In this document: in pieces, positions 17,288 through 28,875 of the stretch | Layout: the number at the start of each line of letters is the position of its first letter | Position numbering within the stretch: position 1 is the stretch's first letter | Notes under the pieces: generated by a model | The model's database searches: none | Told to the model about the DNA's origin: nothing | Seen by the model: the letters and a program-made list of their open reading frames with translations, nothing else | Program-made: the position numbers and the translations under genes | Source of the DNA: Actinomadura mexicana | GTDB lineage: Bacteria; Actinomycetota; Actinomycetes; Streptosporangiales; Streptosporangiaceae | NCBI RefSeq assembly: GCF_900188105.1 | Contig: NZ_FZNP01000012.1 | Location: 1-64,000, forward strand | DNA: 64,000 nt | Direction of reading: 5' to 3'

Positions 17288-17736
17288 CTAGGGCTGGACG
17301 GGGGTTTGTTTGGTCATGTGGACCACGGTGCGGCCGGCTATGCCTTCGCGGGTCGTCTCCTGGTAGCCGAGGCGCTCGTAGAGGGCGATGTTCTGGGTCA
17401 TCAGCTCGTTGGTGTAGAGGCGCAGGCGGGGCAGGGCCAGGGTGCGGGCGCGGTCCTCGGCGAACGCCAGGAGGGTGCGGCCGATGCCCCGGCCGTGGCG
17501 GTCGGGGGCGACGGCGACGTTCTCCACCAGCAGGGCGCTGTCCTCGGGGATGAGGACGATCAGGCCGTCCGGGCCGGGGCCGGTCACGAAGACCTGTCCG
17601 GCACCGATCAGCGCCGCGTAGTCGGCGTCCATGGGGATCGGGCGCGCGCCGATGATCTCGGCCCAGGGGGTGTAGGCCGCCTCGACGATCTCCTCGACGC
17701 GGGGGCGGTCCGCCGGGACGGCAGGTCTGATCATCG

Positions 17737-17740
<4 letters not shown>
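17288..17740 (-). CDS. GNAT family N-acetyltransferase
   Basis: 150-aa single-domain acetyltransferase. The start MTMIRPAVPADRPRVEEIVE is the usual GNAT beta1-alpha1. The acetyl-CoA site VENVAVAPDRHGRGIGRTLL has the R/QxxGxG/A loop, and the C-terminal LYTNELMTQNIALYERLGYQ is typical. The substrate (small amine or protein N-terminus) cannot be told. Its ATG overlaps the ppc stop by 4 bp, so it is translationally coupled to ppc; no functional tie between them is known to me. The frame is open far upstream inside ppc, so the coupled ATG is the sensible start. Confidence 0.85.
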
Positions 17741-20373
<2,633 letters not shown>

Positions 20374-20504
20374 CCGCCCAAGGGTAACGAGAGGCCGCGA
20401 GGCCCCTTCCCACCGGGCCGCGCCTCCCCCCCGGGCCCGCGTCCGTCCCGGTCAGCGGGCCCCGGCCGCGACCGCGGCATCAGCGGGCGGTTACCCTGGC
20501 GCGC

Positions 20505-22097
20505 ATGGCGATGGAAGCCCCTGAACCCCCGGTGGACTACGACGTCCACACCACGGCGGGAAAGATCGCGGACCTGGAACGGCGCCGTTACGAGGCGGTG
20601 CACGCCGGCTCGGCGCGTGCCGTGGAGAAGCAGCACGCCAAGGGCAAGATGACGGCCCGGGAGCGGATCGACGCGCTCCTGGACCCCGGCTCGTTCGTCG
20701 AGTTCGACGAGATGGCGCGGCACCGCTCCACCAACTTCGGGATGGAGAAGAACCGCCCCTACGGCGACGGCGTCGTCACCGGGTACGGCACGGTGGACGG
20801 ACGTCCCGTCGCGGTCTTCAGCCAGGACTTCACCGTCTCCGGCGGCTCCCTCGGGGAGGTCTTCGGCGAGAAGATCTGCAAGGTCATGGACCACGCGGTC
20901 ACGACCGGCTGCCCGGTGATCGGCATCAACGACTCCGGCGGCGCGCGGATCCAGGAGGGCGTGGTCGCGCTCGGCCTGTACGCGGAGATCTTCAAGCGGA
21001 ACGTGCACGCCTCCGGCGTCATCCCGCAGATCTCGCTGGTCATGGGGCCTTGCGCGGGCGGGGCCGTGTACTCCCCCGCGATCACCGACTTCATCGTCAT
21101 GGTGGACCGGACGTCCCACATGTTCATCACCGGGCCGGACGTCATCAAGACGGTCACCGGCGAGGAGGTGACCATGGAGGAGCTCGGCGGCGCCCACTCG
21201 CACAACGCGCGCTCCGGGGTCGCCCACTACCAGGGGTCGGACGAGGACGACGCGATCGAGTACGTCAAGGCGCTGCTGTCGTACCTGCCGTCGAACAACC
21301 TGTCCGACGCGCCCGCGTTCGACGTGCCCGTCGACCCGTCGGAGGTGGACGAGGAGCTCGACTCCCTCATCCCCGACTCGCCGAACCAGCCCTACGACAT
21401 GCACACCGCCATCGAGCACGTGCTGGACGACGGCGAGTTCCTGGAGGTCCAGGCGCTGTACGCGCCCAACATCATCGTCGGGTTCGGCCGGGTCGAGGGC
21501 CACTCGGTCGGCATCGTCGCCAACCAGCCGATGCAGTTCGCCGGGACGCTCGACATCGACGCCTCCGAGAAGGCCGCCCGGTTCGTCCGGACCTGCGACG
21601 CCTTCAACATCCCGGTGCTGACGTTCGTGGACGTCCCCGGCTTCCTGCCCGGCACCGACCAGGAGTGGAACGGGATCATCCGGCGCGGCGCGAAGCTGCT
21701 GTACGCCTACGCCGAGGCCACCGTCCCGCTCGTCACGATCATCACCCGCAAGGCCTACGGCGGCGCCTACGACGTCATGGGGTCCAAGCACCTCGGCGCC
21801 GACATCAACCTGGCGTGGCCGACCGCGCAGATCGCCGTGATGGGCGCCCAGGGCGCGGTGAACATCCTGTACCGGCGCGAGCTGGCCGCCGCCGACGACC
21901 CCGACGCCCGCCGCGCCGAGCTGATCACCGAGTACGAGGACGCGCTCGCCAACCCCTACATCGCGGCGGAGCGCGGCTACGTCGACAACGTGATCAAGCC
22001 GTCCGAGACGCGCGGGCAGGTGGTGCGGGCGCTGCGGGCACTGCGGGAGAAGCGCAAGACGCTCCCGCCCAAGAAGCATGGGAACATCCCGCTCTAG
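20505..22097 (+). CDS. pccB: Acyl-CoA carboxylase beta subunit (carboxyltransferase)
   Basis: Transfers carboxyl from carboxybiotin to acetyl- or propionyl-CoA, giving malonyl- or methylmalonyl-CoA. 530 aa. The N-half crotonase fold has KGKMTARERIDALLDPGSF, GGSLGEVFGEKICKVMDHA and the oxyanion motif MGPCAGGAVYSPAITDF. The C-half has FVDVPGFLPGTDQEWNGIIRRGAKLLYAY and KAYGGAYDVMGSKHLGAD. The residue after PGTDQE that tunes chain length is not decisive by eye, so acetyl- versus propionyl-CoA preference is unresolved. An epsilon subunit gene follows after 30 bp; the biotinylated alpha subunit is at 44.1 kb. Confidence 0.93.
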   Translation: MAMEAPEPPVDYDVHTTAGKIADLERRRYEAVHAGSARAVEKQHAKGKMTARERIDALLDPGSFVEFDEMARHRSTNFGMEKNRPYGDGVVTGYGTVDGRPVAVFSQDFTVSGGSLGEVFGEKICKVMDHAVTTGCPVIGINDSGGARIQEGVVALGLYAEIFKRNVHASGVIPQISLVMGPCAGGAVYSPAITDFIVMVDRTSHMFITGPDVIKTVTGEEVTMEELGGAHSHNARSGVAHYQGSDEDDAIEYVKALLSYLPSNNLSDAPAFDVPVDPSEVDEELDSLIPDSPNQPYDMHTAIEHVLDDGEFLEVQALYAPNIIVGFGRVEGHSVGIVANQPMQFAGTLDIDASEKAARFVRTCDAFNIPVLTFVDVPGFLPGTDQEWNGIIRRGAKLLYAYAEATVPLVTIITRKAYGGAYDVMGSKHLGADINLAWPTAQIAVMGAQGAVNILYRRELAAADDPDARRAELITEYEDALANPYIAAERGYVDNVIKPSETRGQVVRALRALREKRKTLPPKKHGNIPL

Positions 22098-22127
22098 CGG
22101 GGACACGCCCGGAAGGTGGGAGATCTC

Positions 22128-22370
22128 GTGACCGCCGACAGCAAGCCGTTCCTGCGGGTCGTCCGCGGCGACCCGGGTCCGGAGGAGGTCGCGGCGCTCG
22201 TCGCCGTGCTGACCGCCCGCGCCGGGGCGGCCGCCGCGTCCCGGGACGGCGCGGCCCCGCCCGCGCCGTCGCGCTGGGCCGACCGCTCCCGGCTCGTCCG
22301 CGCCGCGCTCGCGGACGGGCCGATGCCGCGGGGGCCGGGCGCGTGGAGGGCGAGCGGCCTGCCGCGCTGA
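22128..22370 (+). CDS. accE: Acyl-CoA carboxylase epsilon subunit
   Basis: A small (80 aa) subunit typical of actinobacterial carboxylases, where it bridges and stabilises the alpha-beta complex. The conserved core FLRVVRGDPGPEEVAALVAVLTARAG (given as residues about 7-32) matches the epsilon family's RG.P..EE.AAL..VL pattern, and the C-terminal W..SGLPR tail is usual. I chose the GTG giving MTADSKPFLRV, which has GGGAG six bases upstream; a GTG at 22116 would add four residues. It directly follows the beta subunit gene. Confidence 0.85.
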   Translation: MTADSKPFLRVVRGDPGPEEVAALVAVLTARAGAAAASRDGAAPPAPSRWADRSRLVRAALADGPMPRGPGAWRASGLPR

Positions 22371-22460
22371 CGCCCGACGCGGGCCTCGCCGGGCCGCCCC
22401 GCGACATGTAACCGTGGTTCGCACCCGGCGGGGCGCTCCGCACGAATAGGGTGGAAGGCC

Positions 22461-23519
22461 ATGGCCACCTCGGAGTACGTCCCACAGCCAGCGCGATATG
22501 CGATCTTCGTCGACGCGGGGTACCTCTACGCGGCCTCCGGGGCCCTGCTGCTCGGTTGCGGATCCCGACGGGAGTACCGGGTCGCCGCCGAGAAGCTGAT
22601 CAAGGCGCTGACCGACCACGCCGACGAGCAGCGGCGCGGCGAGCTGCTGCGGGTGTACTGGTTCGACGCCGCGCCGAAGCGCCAGCCGACCGTCGACCAG
22701 CGGGTGATCGCCAACCTGCCGCTGGTGAAGCTGCGCCTCGGCAACCTGAACGCGCAGGGCCAGCAGAAGGGCGTGGACGCCCAGCTGCGCGCCGACCTGG
22801 AGGCCCTGGCCCGGCACCGCGCGATCACCGACGCGGTGCTGCTGGCCGGCGACGAGGACATGCTGCCCGCCGTGGAGGCCGCGCAGCGCTACGGCGTCCG
22901 CGTGCACCTGTGGGGCGTGGAGCCGACGCACGGCTCCAACCAGGCCGAGTGGCTGGTGTGGGAGTCCGACACGGTCGAGGTGCTGCCCGCCGAGTTCCTG
23001 CGCCCGTACTTCACCAAGGCCAAGGTGCTGCCGGCGCCCGCGCCCGGCTCCGCCGCCGCGGTCCGCGACGCCGCGGCCGCCGCGCAGCGCGCCAACCCCG
23101 TCCCGTCGCCGTCGCAGGTGTTCGCGGGACGTCCCCCGTCGGTCAAGCCGACGCCCGCCGCGGCCCGCGCGGCCGTCCCGGTGCCGGGCGCCGCCACGCC
23201 CGCGACGGTGGCCGCGTCGCTGAACTCCGCCACGGCCGCGCCGTCCGACGGCAAGCTCGGCCCCGACCGCGACCACATGCTGGAGATCGGCGAGCACGTC
23301 GCGCAGAAGTGGATCTTCGAGCGGGGCCGGGACAACATCCGCGACCTGCTCCCCGGCCCGATCCTGCCGCCCGTCATCGACAAGGAGCTGCTGATCGAGG
23401 CGGAGAAGGAGCTCGGCGGTTCGCTGCGCCCCTACCAGGAGGCCCGCACCTGGCTGCGGGACGGCTTCTGGGAGCGCGTCTACCGCGAGTTCGGCATAGG
23501 CATCGGCAAGTCCGTCTAG
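22461..23519 (+). CDS. NYN (PIN-like) domain protein, putative ribonuclease
   Basis: 352 aa. The N-terminal 190 residues form a NYN domain: AIFVDAGYLYAASG with the first acidic residue, QKGVDAQLRADLEALA, and VLLAGDEDMLPAVEAAQRYG supplying the metal-binding Asp/Glu cluster. The middle (about 195-275) is Ala/Pro-rich and likely disordered. The C-terminal 80 residues (HMLEIGEHVAQKWIFERGRD and on) form a separate helical domain that could bind RNA, possibly OST-HTH-like; I cannot confirm that. NYN proteins are Mg-dependent RNases. ATG start; it stands alone between accE and a lipoprotein gene. Confidence 0.75.
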   Translation: MATSEYVPQPARYAIFVDAGYLYAASGALLLGCGSRREYRVAAEKLIKALTDHADEQRRGELLRVYWFDAAPKRQPTVDQRVIANLPLVKLRLGNLNAQGQQKGVDAQLRADLEALARHRAITDAVLLAGDEDMLPAVEAAQRYGVRVHLWGVEPTHGSNQAEWLVWESDTVEVLPAEFLRPYFTKAKVLPAPAPGSAAAVRDAAAAAQRANPVPSPSQVFAGRPPSVKPTPAAARAAVPVPGAATPATVAASLNSATAAPSDGKLGPDRDHMLEIGEHVAQKWIFERGRDNIRDLLPGPILPPVIDKELLIEAEKELGGSLRPYQEARTWLRDGFWERVYREFGIGIGKSV

Positions 23520-23623
23520 CCGATACCGCGATACCGCCGCCGCCCGGAACACGTTTGGCAATGCGCCGGATACCGAGCGTCGTCCCTAGGTAAGGTCCCC
23601 GCCGTGATTGGGGGAGACCGAGC

Positions 23624-24829
23624 ATGCAACCTCACAAGGGACGATCACGGGCCGCCGCGCTGCCGCTCGCCGCGGCCCTCGCGCTGACCGGCCTGGCCGG
23701 ATGCGAGTCGCCCGTCCCCTTCTACCGGCCCGGGGAGGGCTCCCCGGACGACCCGGTCGTCGGGCTCGGCGGGCCCGCGCCCTACCTGCCGGCGCACCCG
23801 GGCGGAGCCGCTCCGCGCGCGTCCGAGTCCGGGCCGCCCGTAGCGCCCGCGGGCGACCGCGTCTACGCCGCCACCGGCCCCGGCATGCTCGCCCCGGCGG
23901 CGCGCGGGCTGCCGCCGCGGCTGTACGTGCCGAACGGCCCCTACATCGACGTCCTCGACCCCGCCGGGCTCCGGCTCGTCGGCCGGTTCCGCACCGGGGC
24001 GACGGTGTCGCAGGTGGCGCCCTCGTGGGATCTGCGGCGGCTGTGGGCCACCGACCGCGCGAACGGCCTGCTCGTCCCGCTCGGGCCGCGCAGCGGGAGA
24101 CGGGGCGGCCCGGTCGGGGTCACCGCGCCGACCCGGCTCTACTTCACCCCCGACGGGCACGACGCGCTGGTCCTGGCGCGCCGTCCGGACCGGATCGACC
24201 TGCGCGACCCGCGCACCATGGCGCCGCGGGCGTCGGCGCCCCTGCCGTGCGCGGCCGGCCACGCCGACTTCACCCCCGACGGCGCGTCCATGGTGGCCAC
24301 GTGCACCGCCGCCGGCCTGCTCGCCCGCGTCGACCTGGCGGGCCGCGCCGTGTCCGGCACGGTCCGGCTGCCGGACGGGGCGCGGCCCGGCGACCTGCGG
24401 CTCTCCCCCGACGGGTCCGCCTTCTACGTCGCGGACGCCCGCCACGGCGGGGTGTGGCTGGTGGACGCCCGGCGGTTCGCCCTGCTGGGGTTCGTCCGGA
24501 CGGGGCCCGGCGCCCGCGGCCTGGCGATCAGCCGGGACGCGGGCCGGCTCTTCGTCGTGGGCGGCGGCGCCGTCACCGCGGTCGAGTTCGGATCGCGGCG
24601 GGTCGCGGCGCGCTGGCCGCTGCCCGGCGGCGGATCACCGGCGCCGGGCGGGGTGTCCTCGGACGGGACGGTGCTGTGGCTCGCCGACCCCGCCGGGCTC
24701 GTCTACGCCGTCTCGACCCGGACCGGGCGCCTGGTCCGGTCCGTCCGGGTCGGCGGGCGCCCGGCGGGGCTCTGCGTGCACCCCCAGCCCGGCCGCTACT
24801 CGCTCGGCGGCACCGGCCTGTACCGCTAG
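23624..24829 (+). CDS. Beta-propeller lipoprotein
   Basis: 401 aa. The signal peptide ends in the lipobox LTGLAGC (lipidated C27), so it should be anchored on the outer face of the membrane. After a Pro/Gly-rich stretch, about six to seven repeated blades follow (RLYVPNGPYIDVLDP, RLYFTPDGHDALVLARRPD, DLRLSPDGSAFYVADARHGG, GLAISRDAGRLFVVGGG, GGVSSDGTVLWLADPAG). These are of the YVTN/NHL-like propeller type. No catalytic residues are evident; it is probably a binding or scaffold protein. It faces the Tad operon tail to tail and shares the stop palindrome CTAG with the LysM/BTAD gene. Confidence 0.8.
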   Translation: MQPHKGRSRAAALPLAAALALTGLAGCESPVPFYRPGEGSPDDPVVGLGGPAPYLPAHPGGAAPRASESGPPVAPAGDRVYAATGPGMLAPAARGLPPRLYVPNGPYIDVLDPAGLRLVGRFRTGATVSQVAPSWDLRRLWATDRANGLLVPLGPRSGRRGGPVGVTAPTRLYFTPDGHDALVLARRPDRIDLRDPRTMAPRASAPLPCAAGHADFTPDGASMVATCTAAGLLARVDLAGRAVSGTVRLPDGARPGDLRLSPDGSAFYVADARHGGVWLVDARRFALLGFVRTGPGARGLAISRDAGRLFVVGGGAVTAVEFGSRRVAARWPLPGGGSPAPGGVSSDGTVLWLADPAGLVYAVSTRTGRLVRSVRVGGRPAGLCVHPQPGRYSLGGTGLYR

Positions 24830-27800
24830 CGGGATCCGACGTGGTGCCAGTCGGGGAGCAGCTCCTCGACGAGCGCCTCCGTCTCGGGCTGGAGCCCGTC
24901 GAACAGCGGGTCCCGGCCGACGCGGCCGCGCAGCTCGTCCACGGCCACCTGGACCTGTGCGACGTCGCCGGTCGCGTGGGTGGCGCGGAGCAGGTCGCGC
25001 CACAGGCCCTCGTCCTCGGGAGCGAGCCGCAGGCCGGCGCGGGCCGCGCCGACCGCGCCGCGCGGGTCGCCCTCCTCCAGCCGCAGCACCACGAGGCGGT
25101 GCGCGACGTCGATGACCCGCGCGGGCGCCTCGAACTCCAGGTCGTGGTCGGCGAGCCAGACGTAGCGGCCGCGCGGCCGGTCGGCGAGGAGCGGGCCGCG
25201 GACGAGGTCCAGCGCGTACGCCATGTAGGCGGTCTCGGACGCGGGCTCGGCGGCGGACCGCCAGATCAGCCAGCGGAACACGTTCAGGTCGACGCGCACC
25301 TCGGAGCCGAGCCGGATCCGGCCCCGGTCGTCGTAGTACAGGTTGGGGCGGCCGCGGGCGTCGCGGCCGAGCCAGTCCGACACGCGGGCCACGCACGCGT
25401 CGCGGACCCCGGCGCTGACGCCGCGCGGCCAGACCGCGCCCGACAGCACCGTCGGATGGACGCCCTCCGGGTGCGCCGCGAGGTACACCAGCAGCTCCGT
25501 GCACAGCTCGCGGCGGGACTCGTCCATCGGCCCCGGCGCCTCGACCTCGATGGGGCCGAGAAGCCGGACCTCCACCGACGACTCCTGCGCGGTCGGCGGC
25601 TCCTCGCCGCCGGCGAGGCCGGGCAGCTCCACCGGCTCCAGCCGCGCGGCCGTCCGGAACAGCTCGAACACGCCGCGGTAGTCGTCGTCGCCCACCATCT
25701 GCGCCTCGACGTCGAAGCCGAGCACGCCGGCCTGCAGGCGACCGGCGGCGTCGACGTCCCACGTCCAGGTGGCGCCCTGCACGTCGCCGGGGACGAGGTA
25801 GCCGGCGGCCATCCGGGTGCCGGTGCGGGCCAGCGCGACGAGCCGGTCCGCCTCCCGCTCCGGAGGCTGGTCCGCCATGATCAGGTAGTGCGGCATCCAC
25901 GCCTCGCCGAACACGCCGCGGCAGCGCCCGGTGAGCACCGAGTCGACGCCGGACGCGGCGAGCGCCTGCCGGACCTCCTCGCTGCGCGCCTCCAGCTCGG
26001 GCAGCGCGTCCTCCAGCGTCGGGACGGACCGGACGCGGTCGGGTGCGATCTCCCTCAGGCCCTCGCCGAGTTCGGCGTCGAACCCGACGAGCGTGATCCG
26101 CATGTGGTCGGACCAGCGGTTGGTGGCCAGCTCCAGCGCGACCGCCGACAGCACGGCGCGGCGGGTGTCCTCGGGCCCGCGCAGTGCGATCAGGCCGTGC
26201 GCGGCCTCCAGGTCGACGAGGATGCGGCCGTTGTCGTTCGTGCCGACCGAGACCAGGCCGGGGTAGGGGGCGAGGACGTCGACGAGGTCGGAGGCCTCCA
26301 GGCCCGGCAGCGCGTCGGCGCTCAGCCGCCACACCTGCCCGTCGTCGAACGCCTGCCAGGGCGCGGGCGGGTTCCGGTCGGCGGGCGCGATCCACAGGTC
26401 GAGGCTGCCGCGCCCGAGGTGCACGCCGTAGATGGTCGGCAGGGCGCGCCCGCCCGCCGCCATCGACTTGGACATGTGCCGCAGCCCGAGGTCGAGCAGC
26501 CGCGCCGCGTCGTCGTCGGCACCGATCCGCAGCGCGCGCTCCGCCTCGACCGCCGCCCCCTCGGGCCGGACGATCATGTGCCCGAACGCGCGGTTCCACA
26601 TCTGGGTACGGCGCCGCCGGCCGAGCGCGCCGAGCAGCCCGGCGGCGAGCAGCGACGCCGCCGCGAGGCCGTGCGGCCAGCTCACGTCGAACGCGCCGGC
26701 GGTCTCGCCCGAGGGCCTCTCCGGCCCGCCGTCGTGCGCGGGCGGCTGCGCGGTCTCTGATCTCTCCTGCGCGGGCGCCTTCGGCTCGGTGTGCTGCGGC
26801 GCCGGGGTCTGCGGGGCCGACGGCCGCGGGGCGGCCGGCGGAGCCTGCGAGGCGGGCGGCTGCGTCGGCGGCGCCTCGTGCGCGGGCGGCTGGTGCGCGG
26901 GCGGCGTCTGCTGGGCCGGCGGTGTCCGCTGCGGCGGCGCTGTCTGCTGCGGCGGTGTCTGCTGCTTGGGCGGCGTCTGCTGCGCCGGCGGGGTGGGCTT
27001 CGGCGCCGTGGGCGGCGCCGGGCTCGGCTTGGCGGGCGCGTCGGGGACGGCGTGCCCGTGCTTGAAGTAGTCGTGGAGGTCCTTGGTGGGGATGACCTGC
27101 GCGTGCTTGGCGTCCGCGGGCATCTCCAGGATCCAGCCGGGACGGATCAGGCTCGCGATCGTCAGGCGCGTCCCGTCCGGCTGGATGTGGCCCTTGTTGA
27201 GGGAGTAGACCTCGTTGTAGCGGCGGCCCTCGCCGAGGCACTTCTCGGCGATCTCCCACAGGGACTCGTGGTGCCGGCCCTCCGGCGGGTGCACCCGGTA
27301 GATCTTGGTGGTGGCGGCCTTCTCCGTCGGATGCGCGGCGAGGTTCTCGGCGGCCGGGGCGGCGGCCGGACGCTCCGGCGCCTCGGGGATCCGGTGGAAC
27401 TCCTGCGACTGCGGCTGCATCTGCACGGCGGGCGGACGCTGGGCCAGCCCGCCGCCGGCGAGCGCCGGCATGATCGCCGTGGTGGCGGTGAACAGCAGCA
27501 GCGCGGCCACGACGAGCCGGTGCACGAGCGACTGCGTCCCGCCCGCGAGCGGCACCCGGGCGGGGACGCCGACGCCGCGGATCCCCGCGTACACCTCGAC
27601 GACCACGCACGCCGCCAGCTGGATCCAGGCCAGCCACACCAGCACCACGAGGATCGCGATGAGCGAGCCCGGCCCCACCTTGTGCGTGAGGTCGGACGCC
27701 GACGGCACGTGGTCCGGCAGCGGCGACCCGAAGATCGTCAGCAGCGCGAACGGGACGCCGGCCATCAGCGCGGCGAGCAGGACGAGCGCCCCGATCCCGG

Positions 27801-27870
27801 CCAGCACGTCGCCCGTGCTGCGCCGCCTTCCCACCCGGACGGGTGTCCTGCGCCCCTGCCGCGTCACCAT
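24826..27870 (-). CDS. Large LysM + winged-helix/BTAD membrane protein
   Basis: 1014 aa. Residues 1-145 hold about three membrane segments (TGDVLAGIGALVLLAALMAG; GSLIAILVVLVWLAWIQLAA; LVVAALLLFTATTAIMPALA). A LysM-like domain follows (about 189-252, YRVHPPEGRHHESLWEIAEK to GWILEMP), then about 115 residues of Pro/Gln/Thr repeats. Another membrane segment (about 401-422, GLAAASLLAAGLLGAL) is followed by Arg-rich residues. A roughly 330-aa middle region is unassigned. A winged-helix region (VRLLGPIEVEAPG, about 765 on) and a helical BTAD-like end (EGDPRGAVGAARAGLRLAPE) finish it. It is the last gene of the Tad operon. Inference: a wall-sensing, membrane-held regulator of pilus or envelope genes. 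DNA binding is unproven. Confidence 0.75.
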   Translation of the reverse strand: MVTRQGRRTPVRVGRRRSTGDVLAGIGALVLLAALMAGVPFALLTIFGSPLPDHVPSASDLTHKVGPGSLIAILVVLVWLAWIQLAACVVVEVYAGIRGVGVPARVPLAGGTQSLVHRLVVAALLLFTATTAIMPALAGGGLAQRPPAVQMQPQSQEFHRIPEAPERPAAAPAAENLAAHPTEKAATTKIYRVHPPEGRHHESLWEIAEKCLGEGRRYNEVYSLNKGHIQPDGTRLTIASLIRPGWILEMPADAKHAQVIPTKDLHDYFKHGHAVPDAPAKPSPAPPTAPKPTPPAQQTPPKQQTPPQQTAPPQRTPPAQQTPPAHQPPAHEAPPTQPPASQAPPAAPRPSAPQTPAPQHTEPKAPAQERSETAQPPAHDGGPERPSGETAGAFDVSWPHGLAAASLLAAGLLGALGRRRRTQMWNRAFGHMIVRPEGAAVEAERALRIGADDDAARLLDLGLRHMSKSMAAGGRALPTIYGVHLGRGSLDLWIAPADRNPPAPWQAFDDGQVWRLSADALPGLEASDLVDVLAPYPGLVSVGTNDNGRILVDLEAAHGLIALRGPEDTRRAVLSAVALELATNRWSDHMRITLVGFDAELGEGLREIAPDRVRSVPTLEDALPELEARSEEVRQALAASGVDSVLTGRCRGVFGEAWMPHYLIMADQPPEREADRLVALARTGTRMAAGYLVPGDVQGATWTWDVDAAGRLQAGVLGFDVEAQMVGDDDYRGVFELFRTAARLEPVELPGLAGGEEPPTAQESSVEVRLLGPIEVEAPGPMDESRRELCTELLVYLAAHPEGVHPTVLSGAVWPRGVSAGVRDACVARVSDWLGRDARGRPNLYYDDRGRIRLGSEVRVDLNVFRWLIWRSAAEPASETAYMAYALDLVRGPLLADRPRGRYVWLADHDLEFEAPARVIDVAHRLVVLRLEEGDPRGAVGAARAGLRLAPEDEGLWRDLLRATHATGDVAQVQVAVDELRGRVGRDPLFDGLQPETEALVEELLPDWHHVGSR

Positions 27871-27934
27871 CGCGCCCCTGCCGTTCTCCGGTCCCTGGAC
27901 GTCGTCCTCATGGTAGATCTGTTCTCGCCGATGC

Positions 27935-28420
27935 TCACGGGTTGGCTCCTCCCGGTCCGCCCGTAACGGGGCGGGCGGTCGCGCTGGAGGTCAGCTGGAA
28001 CTCGCCGAAGCCCGGGATGATCCCGAGCAGCTGGGGCCGGACGCTGATCCGCACGCTGACGGCGACCTCCTGCTCGCTGGCGTCGCACTGCGACCCGGTC
28101 ACCTGGTCGCTGTAGGAGGCCAGCAGGTCGCACGCCGCCGCGCGGGCCCTGCCCGGGTCCAGGACGGGTTCGCCGGTCCGCCGCAGGGCGTCGGTGTCGA
28201 TCTGGTTCGCCCCCGCGCGGGCGGCCTGCTCGGCCATGTCCGCGGCGCGCTGCCGGGCGTGGATGGCGAGACCGCCGTCCACGAGCAGCCCGGCCAGCAG
28301 GATGACCACGGGGGTGAACAGCACCGTGTACATCGCGATCGTGCCCCGGTCGCGGCCGTCGCCCGCGGCCGGTGCTCCCCGCGCGGCCCGGGCTCCCCGC
28401 GCGGTGCGCGATCTCGTCAT
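27935..28420 (-). CDS. TadG/TadE-like pilus assembly protein
   Basis: 161 aa with one N-terminal membrane segment (AMYTVLFTPVVILLAGLLVDGG) after a basic leader ending DRG. The rest is extracytoplasmic with a conserved Cys pair (CDLLASYSDQVTGSQC). The prepilin-like site G26|TIAMY has Tyr at +5 instead of Glu, so processing is doubtful, as in TadG proteins. The start overlaps the preceding TadE-like gene by 4 bp. In Tad systems such proteins are minor pseudopilins or anchors for the pilus base. Distinguishing TadG from TadF-type minor pilins is not possible by eye. Confidence 0.75.
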   Translation of the reverse strand: MTRSRTARGARAARGAPAAGDGRDRGTIAMYTVLFTPVVILLAGLLVDGGLAIHARQRAADMAEQAARAGANQIDTDALRRTGEPVLDPGRARAAACDLLASYSDQVTGSQCDASEQEVAVSVRISVRPQLLGIIPGFGEFQLTSSATARPVTGGPGGANP

Positions 28421-28875
28421 GGCGCGTCCTCCGGCGGCTCGCCGTCGGTCCCGCGGAAGGTGAAGGTGTCGACGGGCGCGATCGCCCGGCCCTGGAGCCG
28501 CTTGCTGCCGGGCAGCCCGATGAACGCCAGGTCGCCGAGGTCGACGTCGCAGGTGATGGTCACGCCGACGCTGCCGCCCGGCCCCCAGCGCGACACGTCG
28601 GTCCGCACGGAGGGACCGCCCGAGCACCAGGCGGTGCCGCGCAGCCCGGCGGACGCCGTGTCGGCGGCGAGGCTCTGCGCGGCTCCCGCGCTGCGGGCGA
28701 TGGACGCGGCGCGGGCGGCGTCGCGGGCTGCGCCGTCCACCTGGCTCTTGGCGTCCACCATCCGCCCCGCGCCCGCGAGGAACAGCAGGAAAGCGACGAA
28801 GATGGGCGTGACGAGGACCATCTCCAGGGACATGGAACCGCCGTCGGCGGCGGGACGCGGCACGCGGGCGCTCAT
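28417..28875 (-). CDS. TadE-like minor pseudopilin
   Basis: 152 aa. The leader MSARVPRPAADGG ends at G13, followed by SMSLEMVLVTPIFVAFLLFL, a hydrophobic stretch with Glu at +5 (E18). This is the hallmark of a class III prepilin-peptidase substrate. The C-terminal domain carries two Cys (AWCSGG, ITCDVD) that may form a disulfide. I chose the ATG that overlaps the upstream TadE stop by 4 bp; an in-frame start 54 bp upstream lies inside the neighbour and adds unconserved residues. The stop likewise overlaps the next gene. Confidence 0.8.
   Translation of the reverse strand: MSARVPRPAADGGSMSLEMVLVTPIFVAFLLFLAGAGRMVDAKSQVDGAARDAARAASIARSAGAAQSLAADTASAGLRGTAWCSGGPSVRTDVSRWGPGGSVGVTITCDVDLGDLAFIGLPGSKRLQGRAIAPVDTFTFRGTDGEPPEDAP

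Noticed and set aside
20759..21205. Reverse-strand open frame within the carboxylase beta gene
   Set aside because: Antisense shadow of a fully conserved carboxyltransferase; no homology or start signal.
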